Source of the DNA: Dugong dugon
Taxonomy: Eukaryota > Chordata > Mammalia > Sirenia > Dugongidae
DNA: 64,000 bases
NCBI GenBank assembly: GCA_030035585.1
Contig: CM057482.1
Location: 42,451,501 to 42,515,500 of the forward strand
Reading direction: 5' to 3'
Shown here one piece after another: positions 56,390 to 64,000 of this stretch. A program made the position numbers and the translations under genes. A model generated the notes under the pieces. It did not search any database and was not told the DNA's origin. It was given only the letters and a program-made list of their open reading frames with translations. Every line of letters starts with the position of its first letter. Within the stretch, counting starts at the first letter, position 1.

Positions 56390-56850
56390 AAAAAAAAGTG
56401 ACTACAAAATGACAGCAATAAACTCACCCCATCAATAACCACACTGAATGTAAATTACTTAAATGCACCCATAAAGAGACAGAGAGTGACAGAATGGATT
56501 AAAAAAACAGCACCCACCAATATGCTGTCTACAAAAGAAATACCTTAGAAACAAAGGCATACATATGTTAAAGATCAAAGGATGGAAAAAAAACATATCA
56601 AGCAAACAACAACCAAAAAAGAGCAAGAGTGGCAATACTAATCTCAGATAAAATAGACTTTAAAACAAAACTGACCATAAAAGACAAAGAAGGATATTAT
56701 ATAATGATTAAAGGGACAATCCACTGTGAAGACATAATAATAATAAATATCTATGCACTCAATGGCAGGGCTCCAAAATACATTAAAAACAAACAAAGAA
56801 ACAAAACTAATAGAAATGAAAAAGAGTGTTGACAGTTCTACAATAATAGT
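56390..56850 (+). pseudogene. L1 ORF2 endonuclease-domain remnant
   Basis: The translation around 56,440-56,520 retains the N-terminal signature (ITTLNVN, LNAPIKRQRVTEWIKK), and 56,629-56,832 encodes ILISDKIDFKTK, DKEGYYIMIKG and IIINIYALNGRAPKYIK, the central part of the APE-like fold. The catalytic GDFN segment falls where the SINE and rearrangement begin (AGGAGACTTCAA at 57,018-57,030). Frameshifted and truncated. Confidence 0.8.
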
Positions 56851-57008
56851 GCCCTGGTGGCACAGCAGTTAAGAGCTTGGCTGCTAACCAAAAGTTCAGC
56901 GGTTCGAATCCACCAGCTGCTCCTTGGAAACCCTATGGGTCAGTTCTACTCTGTCCTAGAGGGTTACTATGAGTCAGAATCGACTCAATGGCAACAGGTT
57001 AACTGGTC
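56850..57008 (+). mobile_element. AfroSINE-type SINE with target-site duplication
   Basis: TGCCCTGGTGGCACAGCAGT, GGTTCGAATCCACCAGCTGC (intact B-box), CAGTTCTACTCTGTCCTAG, TATGAGTCAGAATCGACTCA and GCAACAGG. It is flanked by CAATAATAG at 56,841-56,849 and 57,009-57,017. Among the best-preserved SINE copies here. Confidence 0.93.
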
Positions 57009-57790
57009 CAATAATAGTAGGAGACTTCAAGATACCACCCTCGGTAAGCTTCCTCAGTGCCATTTTTTTGTTTGTTTATTTTGTTTCTCTCTCTTTCTCT
57101 CTTTTTTTTGTTGTTTCTTCTCTCCCTCATTCCCTTCTTTAATTTCCTTTCTCCCACTCACCTAGCTCATGTACTGCCCCCCACCCCAGACAGGCTGTGC
57201 TGTACTGTTCAGCTAGAGAGCCTCTGGCACACAGCCTCCCGGGGACTGCCCTGCACTTACTTGCCAGCTCCCTCAGTGCCATACTTTTTATTATTCTTTC
57301 TCTTTCCCCCTCTCCTTTTTCCTTCTCCCTCTCATCTAGGCCCTGTGCTGCCTCCACCAAACTGAGTCCAGCACAACTAGATGGTGCCCAGGTACCACCA
57401 CTGACTGCTCTGACAGGGATGACAATAGAGGGTCCCAGAGACAGCTGGAGAAAAATGCAGAACAAAATTCTAACTCACAAATAAAAAAGACCAGACTTAC
57501 TGGCCTGACAGAGACTGGAGAAACCCCAAGAATATGGCCCCTGGACACCCTTTTAACTCAGCACTGAAGTCACTCCTGAGGTTCACCCTTCATCCAAAGA
57601 TTAGACAGACCTATAAAACAAAATGTGACTAAATGGGCACACCAGCCCAGGGGCAAGGACAAGAAGGCAGGAGGGGACAGAAAAGCTGGTAATAGAGAAC
57701 CCAAGGTCAAGAAGGGGGGAATGTTGACAGGTCATGGGGTTGGCAACCAACATCACAAAACAATATGTGTATTAATTGTTTAATGAGATG

Positions 57791-58271
57791 TCTGGCTGTA
57801 TCTAAGGAGTGTCAACAGCTGTGGCGGCAGTCTTTTTTTTTTTTTTTTTTCTGCTTTTCTGCAAAGACCAAGAATCAGTACTTCTGGTTACACATAGTGC
57901 TGAAAACATTTCTGAGGATCATTTTGCTGTGAGAGATGATAGAACATTAAAGCTGGAAAGATCATGTGGGTCATTCCAGAAGCGGGCAAAGCTCAGAAAA
58001 GTGAGAGGAGCTGTCCAATAACTCAGAGCTAGTTATTGGTCGACCCAGCTAAAATTTTCTAGCTTCCATTATGCCAAACTGACACCACAAATCATTTATT
58101 CAATCTTCACGTTCTTAAAACACGTTACATGTCTTGATTGGCTTGTTTTATGGTGGCTTTGAGTAAATAGTGTCTGACTTTTGTCATTATCATAGAGGAA
58201 AAACCTCTTTCCCTAACATTTTTTGCTTTGTATGAAAGGTAAATTAATACTAACAAGCCCTCTAAGGTTGG
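57791..58271. other. Unique sequence with T run
   Basis: T run (19) at about 57,832-57,850. The 70-codon frame at 57,809-58,021 is led by Phe from this run and is not a gene. Confidence 0.45.
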
Positions 58272-58720
58272 TGTGATGGTTAAGGTTGTGTGTCAACGTG
58301 GCTGGGCCATAATTCTCAGTGATTTGGCAGTTATATAATGATATAGTTTGACAGTGGTATAATGATGCAATTTGGCAGTTATGTAATAATTTGGTTACCC
58401 TGCATTTTGTGATATAATGTAATCACATCCATGATGTGATCTGATGTGATCAGCCAATTAGTTATAAGGGGAGTTTCCTTGGGGATGTGGCCTGCATCCA
58501 ATATATATAGACATTCTGGCAAAACTCACTGGCTTTTACTCACTCAGGATCCTGTACCCAGCTCATCATCATTTCACCTCCGGTTTTGGGGAATTGAGCT
58601 AGTGGCCTGCCATATTGCCTGCTGATCTTAGGTTCATCAGCTCCTGCAGCTACGTGAGCCAGTGGTCTAGGTTCATGGTTTTGTTGGATAATCCAGTCTA
58701 TTAGCCTAATACTGTTTTTT
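58272..58720 (+). mobile_element. 5' LTR of an ERV-L-type endogenous retrovirus
   Basis: Starts TGTGATGGTTAAGGTTGTGT and continues GTCAACGTGGCTGGGCCATA, GGGGAGTTTCCTTGGGG, GTGGCCTGCATCCA, a TATATATAG box at about 58,503-58,511 and GCTCATCATCATTTCACC. It contains three 24-bp repeats at 58,323-58,394. It precedes gag-pol remnants on the same strand, so it is read as the 5' LTR. The right end is uncertain and I could not see a clear primer-binding site. Confidence 0.75.
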
Positions 58721-59000
58721 AGAGTTTCAGGGCTTCTCTAGAGAAGGAAAACCAGTGAAGCATATATACGTATGTATGTATATATACAGAGAGAGAGAGA
58801 GAAATTTATCTCACCAAACTGCCTTATGCAGTTGTAGAGGCTGGCAAGCATCCATGGGTCGAGCATCAGGCTAGAGGATTCTCCTGACTCACATCAGGGC
58901 AGCATCTGAGTCATTGCCGGGGGAGGGTGCTCAGTCATTGCCTGGGGCATCGCCTGATGCAGATGGCTTATAACACATGTCTGAACGTTCTCAGAACACA
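58721..59000. repeat. Unassigned repeat between LTR and gag, with TATA/GAGA microsatellite
   Basis: GGCTTCTCTAGAGAAGGAAA followed by a TATATACG/TATGTATAT and GAGAGAGAGAGAG run, then TTATCTCACCAAACTGCC and GTAGAGGCTGGCAAGC. This resembles a second LTR-like repeat that starts with TCTCTAGAGAA and a TA tract. A TGCTCAGTCATTGCC(T/G)GGG-like motif is duplicated at 58,906-58,945. It may be an insertion behind the LTR. Confidence 0.5.
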
Positions 59001-59009
59001 TTCCCACCA

Positions 59010-59940
59010 CCCATTTTTGCTTGTAGACCTATAACTAGACTTAAGTCCCAGCAAACCCCAAAAGGTGAAGTACAAAGTGTGACCCAGGAGGAGGCATGCT
59101 ACAGTCCAAAAGAACTACTTGACTTTTCTAATATGTACAAATAGAAACTTGGGTAATATGTGTGGGAAAGAAGATTAAGAGGGTGGGATAATGGTGCAAG
59201 GAACATGAAGTTGGATCAATTGTGAGTTTATTGATACGGGCTCACTAAGGACGGATTCTTCATTCAATGTTTCAGCTTGAAAGGTTAGGAAAAGATCTAA
59301 TAGTTTATTTGATTGGGTACCTGAAGCATGGATTACGTGGTGGCCTACACTAAATCAAGTTGAAGTACCAGACTTGCCTTGGTATACTGTAGAAGAGGGT
59401 ATCAAAAGTCTTAGGGAAATTGACATGTTAGAGTGGATTTATCAGGTTAGACCCAAAGACCCACACATGCAGTGCCCAGAGAACACATCTTTTACCAAAA
59501 TGGTGAGGAACAAATTGGTGATGGTAGCCCCAGCATCCTTAAAGACTTCTGTGATTGCTGTTTTATGGAAGTCAGATTTGACAGTGGGTACTACCGTAAC
59601 TGAATTAAGACACCTAACTACAATGGGGCTGATTGGACTTTGTGGTGGTAGGGGCCAAGTGCCGGAACTCAATCAGCAAAGACAAGGTGGGTGTGAGTAC
59701 CATACTGGACAGCAGAATCAGAGCTATAATCAGAATATTCTGACTCTCATGGACTTATGGTGTTGGCTACTTAGTCATGGTGGCCCCAGGAGTGAAATAG
59801 AGAGGAAATCTACTATTTACTTGGTCTGTACAAGTGGAATAATTCTAAGTCAAGTGAACAGCAGTCTAAACCGAATCGTTAGAATAGAGAGTCAATTCCC
59901 AGACTTCAGCCAGTTTACAGACCCACAACCACTTGAGTGA
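59010..59940 (+). pseudogene. ERV-L gag remnant
   Basis: Capsid-like coding sequence in broken frames. The 188-codon frame at 59,374-59,940 covers its best part (LPWYTVEEGIKSLREIDMLE near the start, then FTKMVRNKLVMVAPASLKTS). Upstream, 59,100-59,370 continues the same similarity with stops (SLFDWVPEAWITWWPTLNQV). I see no Cys-His zinc knuckle. It lies between the 5' LTR and the protease remnant in the expected gag-pro-pol order. The gene is inactive. Confidence 0.7.
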
Positions 59941-59989
59941 AAGGGAGGCCAGTTCCCCTTGAAAAAGGATTCCACCACACTGCCAAAAA

Positions 59990-60341
59990 TTCATACTGCT
60001 ATCCTTCCTCCCATCCTTTCCAAAGGGGATCTACAGCCTTTTACGTGAGAAGACTGTTCATTGGTGAAAAGGAAGTAGTCAGACTTTTCAAGGATTACTG
60101 GATACTGGCTCTGAACTGACACTAATTCCAGCAGACCCGAAACGTCATTTTGACCCACCAGTCAGAGTGGGGGCATATGGAGGTCAGGTTATTAATGAAG
60201 CCTTAGCTTAGTTTCACCTCACAGTGGGCCCAGTGGGTCACCAAACCCATCCTGTAGTGATTTTCCCAGTTCCAGAATGCATAATTGGAATAGATATTCT
60301 CAGCAACTGGAAGAACCCCCACATTGGGTCCCTGACAAGCG
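59990..60341 (+). pseudogene. ERV-L protease remnant
   Basis: A retroviral aspartic protease stretch with the active-site DTGS at 60,101-60,112, followed by LTLIPADPK and later IIGIDILSNWKNPHIG, matching the usual spacing to the C-terminal strand. In-frame stops are present, for example after VINEALA. It ends abruptly at the RTE insertion. Confidence 0.8.
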
Positions 60342-61016
60342 CTTGTTGTTGTTGTTAGGTGCTGTTGAGTCAGATATACTGCTGAAACTGCTTTTGAATG
60401 ATCTTTAGCAAAACTTTACTTGCAGGAGATATTAATGATATTGTTTGATAATTTCCACATTAGGTTGGATCACCTTTCTTGGGAATAGGTATAAATATGG
60501 ATCTCTTCCAGTTGGTTGGTCATGTAGCTGTCTTCCAAATTTCTTTTTGATAGACAAGTGAGCACTTCCAATGCTGCATCTCTTTGTTGAAACATCTCAT
60601 TTGGTATTCCTTCAATTCCTGGAGCCTTGTTTTTTGCCAATGCCTTCAATGCAACTTGGACTTCTTCCTTCAGTTCCATCGGTTCCTGATCACATGCTAT
60701 CTCCTGAAATTGTTGAATGTAGACAAATTTTTTAGTATAGTGAGTCTGTGTATTCCTTCTATCTTCTTTTGATCCTTCCTGCATAATTTAATATTTTCCC
60801 CATAGAATCATTCAATATTGAAATTCAAGGCTTGAATTTTTTCTTAATTTCTTTCAGCTTGAGAAATGCTGAGTATATTCTTCGCTTTTGGTTTTCTATC
60901 TCCAGGTCTTTGCACATGTCATCATAATATTTTCCTTTACCTTCTGGAGCCACCCTTTGGAAACTTCTGTTGGCCTCTTTAACTTCATCATTTATTCTTC
61001 TCGTTTTAGCTACTAG
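60342..61016 (-). mobile_element. RTE LINE fragment inserted in the ERV
   Basis: Minus-strand RTE piece. The plus strand begins with the antisense tail (TTG)n TTAGGTGCTGTTGAGTCA and then jumps into reverse transcriptase sequence: the frame at 60,784-60,470 encodes EEVQVALKALAKNKAPGIEG and IPNEMF, an RTE reverse transcriptase motif, and 61,022-60,825 encodes NRSFQRVAPEGKGKYYDDMC. The flanks TGACAAGCG (60,333-60,341) and TAACAAGTG (61,017-61,025) differ by two transitions, one at a CpG, and are probably the target duplication. The ERV resumes directly after. Confidence 0.82.
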
Positions 61017-61800
61017 TAACAAGTGGACTAAGGGATATTATGGCAGGAAAAACCAAGTGGATGCCATTAGAACTTTCCCTACCTAGGAAAATAGTAAACC
61101 AAAAGCAATACTGCATTCCTGGAGGAATTTCAGGGATTACTGCCACCATCAAGGACTTGAAGGAGGTAGAGATGGTGATTCCCACCACATCACCATTCAG
61201 CTTGCTTATTCAGCCTATGCAAAAGCAGATGGATCTTTGAGAATGACAAGTGATTATCATTAACCAGGTAGTGACTCCAATTGCAGCTGCTGTTCCAAAT
61301 GTAGTTCTATTGCTTGAGTAAATTAATACATCTCCTGGTACCTGGTATGCAGCTACTGATCTAACTAATTCCTTTTTGTTGATTCTGGTCTTAAAGGAAC
61401 ACAGAAGCAGTTTGCCTTTAGCTGTCAAGGCCAGCAATACACCTTCACTGTCCTACCTCAAGGGTATATAAAGGCTTCTGTCCTATATCATAATTTAGTC
61501 TGCAGGGATGTTGATCATCTTTCCTGTCCACAAGATGTCACACTGGTCCATTACATTGATGACCTTAGGCTGATAGGGCCTATTAAGAAAGAAGTGCCAA
61601 TGACTCTGGACTTATTGGGAAAATATGTCCATGCTAGAGGGTGGAAAATTAATCCAAGAATAATTGGAGTGCCTTCTTCCTCACTAAAATTTCTAGGGGT
61701 CCAGTGGTGTGATGCACGTCAAGATATTGCTTCTACAGTGAGGGATAAGTTATTGCATCTGGACTCTCCCACAACTAAAAATGGGGCATAATGCCTGGTA
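61017..61800 (+). pseudogene. ERV-L reverse transcriptase remnant
   Basis: Broken pol frames. Recognisable stretches are KQYCIPGGISGITATIKDL (about 61,100), FTVLPQGYIKAS (about 61,450), and the catalytic YIDD box at 61,552-61,563 with the following LRLIGP. Downstream WKINPRIIGVPSSSLKFLGV (about 61,645-61,700) is the thumb-proximal LKFLG motif. Stops and frameshifts between these pieces inactivate it. The YIDD form and the local wording place it in class III ERV-L. Confidence 0.85.
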
Positions 61801-62760
61801 GACCTCTTTGGATTTTGGAGGCAACATATTCCTCATTTTGGTGTGCCACTCTGGCTTGTTTATCAAATAACTCAAAAAGCTGCTAGTTTTGAGTGGGCCC
61901 ATAACAAGAGAAAGCTCTGCAACAGGTTCAGCTGCAGTGCAAGCTGCTCTGACACTTGGGCTATATGATCCTACTGATCCAATGGTGCTTGAAGTGTCAG
62001 TGGCAGATGGAGATGCTTTTTGGGGTCTTTGGCAGGCCCTTATTAGTAAATCACAGTGGAAACCTTTAGGATTTTGGAGCAAAGCCCTACTATCCTCTGC
62101 AGATAACTACTCTCCTTTTGAGAAACAGCTTTTGGCTTGTTATTGGGCCTTAGTGGAGATGGAATGCTTAACCACGGTCACTACATCACCATGCAGCCTG
62201 AGCTGCCCATCATGCCCTACAGAGCCATAAAGTCAGACATGCACAACAATATTCCATTATGAAATGGAAGTGGTATATACGAGACTGGGCCTTTGCAGGA
62301 CTTGAACTCACAAGTAAGTTGCATGAGGAAGTGGCCCAAATGTCCATGGTCTCTACTCCTGTCACATTACCTGCCTCTCCCAGTCTGCTCCTATGGCCTC
62401 ATGGGGAGTACCTTATGATCAGTTGACTGAGGAAGGGAAAATCCTGCCTGGTTTACACATGGTTCTGCATGATATGCAAGCACTACTTGAAACTGGACAG
62501 CTACAGCACTATACTACAGCACTTCCTGTGACCTCCCTGAAGGACAGTGGTGAAGGGAAATCCTCCCAATGTGCAGAACTTGGAGAAGTTCACCTGGTTG
62601 TTCACTTTGCTTGGAAGGAGAAATTTCCAGATGCATGATTGTATAATGATTCATGAGCTGTGGCCAGTGCTTTGGCTGGATGGTCAGGGACTTGGAAGGA
62701 ATATGACTAGAAAATTTGAGACAAGGAGATATGGGGAAGATGTATGTGGATAGACTTCTC
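61801..62760 (+). pseudogene. ERV-L connection and RNase H remnant
   Basis: The frame at 61,889-62,230 encodes LEVSVADGDAFWGLWQALI and FWSKALLSSADNYSPFEKQL followed by LACYWALVEME, the connection region leading to RNase H. The next frame (62,393-62,638) carries ASWGVPYDQLTEEGKILPG and SQCAELGEVHLVVHFAW, the RNase H helix with the conserved Glu. The region is frameshifted more than once. Confidence 0.8.
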
Positions 62761-63590
62761 TGAATGAGCCAAAGAAGTGAAGATATTTGTGTCTCACTTG
62801 AATACTCCTCAAAGGGTGACCTCAGCAGAGGAGGATTTTAACAATCAAGTGGATAGGATGATACATTCCATGGAAAACAGTCATCCTTTTTCCCCAGGCA
62901 CTTCCATAATTGCCCAATGGGCTCGTGAGCAAAGTGGCCGTGAGGGCAAGGATGGAGGTTATGAATGGACTCAGCAACATGCACTTCCACTTACCAAGGC
63001 TGAGTCGGCTACAGCCACTGCTGAGTACCCAATCTGCCAGTACCTGAGACCAACATTGAGTCCCCTATATGGCATCATTCCTTGGTGTGATCAGCCAGCA
63101 ACTTAGTGGCAAGTTGATTACGTTGGAACGCTTCCATCATGGAAAGGGCAGCATTTTGTTCTTACTGGAATAGACACCTTGGAAACGGATTTGCCTTTCC
63201 TCACACAATGTTTCTGCCAAAACTACCATCCATGGACTTACAGAATGCCTTATCCACTGTCTTTGTATCCCACACAGCATTGCCTCGGATCAAGGGACTC
63301 ACTTCACAGCAAATGAAGTGTGACAATGGGTCCATGCTTATGGAGTTCATGTTCCCCACTATCCTGAAGCAGCTGGCTTGATAGAATGATGGAATGGCCT
63401 TCTAAAGGCACAAACATGGCACCAGCTAGGTGGCAGTACTTTGCAGGGTTGGGGCAATGTTCATCAGGTGGCTGTATATGCTCTAAACCAGAGTTCAGTA
63501 TATGGTGCTGTTTCTCCCATAGCCGGGATTCATGGTTCCAGGAATGAAGGAGTGGAAATGGGAGTGGCACCACTCACTGTTACCCCTAGT
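62761..63590 (+). pseudogene. ERV-L integrase remnant
   Basis: The frame at 62,777-63,106 contains KIFVSHLNTPQRVTSAEEDF, NNQVDRM and CQYLRPTLSPLYGIIPW, the RNase H end and the N-terminal and start of the integrase core. Later frames carry WKGQHFVLTGIDTL, the core around its first Asp (about 63,145-63,180), and YALNQSSVYGAVSPIAGIHG (about 63,480-63,530) from the C-terminal region. The core is split by frameshifts and at least one stop. Confidence 0.75.
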
Positions 63591-63599
63591 GACCCACTC

Positions 63600-64000
63600 A
63601 CAGAACTTTTACTTCCTGTCCCTGTGACCATATGCTCTGTAGGTGTAGAGGTCTTAGTTCTAAAGGGAGGAATGCTCCCACCTATAGATACAACATGGAT
63701 TCCATTGAATTGGAACTTAAGAATGCCACCCAGCCACTTTGGGCTCCTCATGCCTATAAATCAGCAAAGAAGGGAGTTACCATATTGTATGATGTGATTG
63801 ATCCTGAATACCAAGGGGAAATTGGATAGATGTAGCAAAATGGAGATAAAAAAGAGTATATCTGGAATACAAGAGATTCCTTAGGGCATCTCTTAGTACT
63901 ATCATGCCCGTGATTGATGGAAAACTAAAGCAACTCAATTCCAACATGTCCACTAACAGCTCATACACCTCAGGAATGAAAGTTTGGGTCACTCCATCAG
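63600..64000 (+). pseudogene. ERV-L dUTPase remnant, cut by window edge
   Basis: Downstream of integrase the frames encode LKGGMLPPIDTTWIPLNWNL, RMPPSHFGLLMP and YDVIDPEYQGEIG. The last is the dUTPase motif around the catalytic Asp (G-V-I-D-x-x-Y-x-G-E in the family). A dUTPase after integrase is a hallmark of ERV-L (class III) elements; in lentiviruses such as FIV/EIAV it lies inside pol, before integrase. A frameshift separates the two halves near 63,770. The remainder is beyond the window. Confidence 0.8.

Larger units (their letters stand above)
55195..57790 (+). mobile_element. Rearranged plus-strand L1
   Basis: Order on the plus strand: 5' UTR (55,195-55,760; its TTAGATCCACACATCACATC stretch matches the 5' UTR at 37.9 kb), ORF1 remnant (about 55,790-56,340), a jump to the ORF2 endonuclease domain (about 56,390-57,040), then 5' UTR-like sequence again (57,045-57,335) and finally 3' UTR (57,340-57,790, e.g. 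AGACCAGACTTACTGGCCTG). Reverse transcriptase is absent. A SINE is inserted at 56,850-57,008. This is an internally deleted and partly duplicated L1 derivative; no poly-A tail is retained. Confidence 0.8.

Noticed and set aside
1-64000. CRISPR arrays, operons, phage or plasmid functions
   Set aside because: The repeats are eukaryotic retroelements with target-site duplications; no short regularly spaced repeat array or bacterial gene organisation is present.

Overview
This is mammalian nuclear DNA, most likely from an afrotherian and probably an elephant. The main evidence is the interspersed repeats. The window carries about 16 copies of the CTGGTGG-headed AfroSINE-type short retroposon, three copies of a second SINE with a tRNA-Gly-like head, four RTE (BovB-like) LINE pieces, and L1 elements with 3' ends I associate with this clade. 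No intact host protein-coding gene could be supported. The long open reading frames fall either in GC-rich islands, where stops are rare by chance, or in decayed transposon coding regions. The species call comes from recognising repeat families by eye and was not confirmed by any search.

Layout. 1-424 is the 3' end of an RTE LINE. From 425 to about 15,260 I see no interspersed repeat I can name, only simple repeats. This stretch holds clustered CpG islands (about 4.13-4.83, 9.77-10.06, 11.04-12.22 and 12.54-12.86 kb) and AT-rich blocks with dense TAAT, TGATTGAT and palindromic homeodomain-like sites. That pattern fits the regulatory territory of a developmental regulator whose coding exons lie outside the window, but I cannot name the gene. 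From 15.26 kb the composition changes to ordinary repeat-rich intergenic DNA: MIRs, MaLR-like LTRs, SINEs, RTE pieces and truncated L1s separated by unique sequence.

The largest single element is a minus-strand L1 at 29,469-39,269, bounded by a perfect 12-bp target-site duplication and carrying a 5' UTR built of roughly 205-210 bp imperfect repeats. A second 5'-truncated L1 is nested inside it with its own duplication, and that nested copy contains a MaLR-like LTR fragment. A second minus-strand L1 (49.5-52.9 kb) is layered with an RTE piece and two further L1 3' ends. A plus-strand, internally rearranged L1 occupies 55.2-57.8 kb.

From 58.27 kb to the window edge lies the 5' part of a class III (ERV-L type) endogenous retrovirus: an LTR, gag and protease remnants, reverse transcriptase with a YIDD box, RNase H, integrase, and a dUTPase downstream of integrase. 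All reading frames are broken by stops and frameshifts, and an RTE fragment is inserted between protease and reverse transcriptase. The 3' LTR is outside the window.

There is no operon, CRISPR array or prokaryotic feature. The best leads are the repeat-free CpG-rich left flank and the nested retroelement record, where many insertions can be ordered in time from intact target-site duplications.
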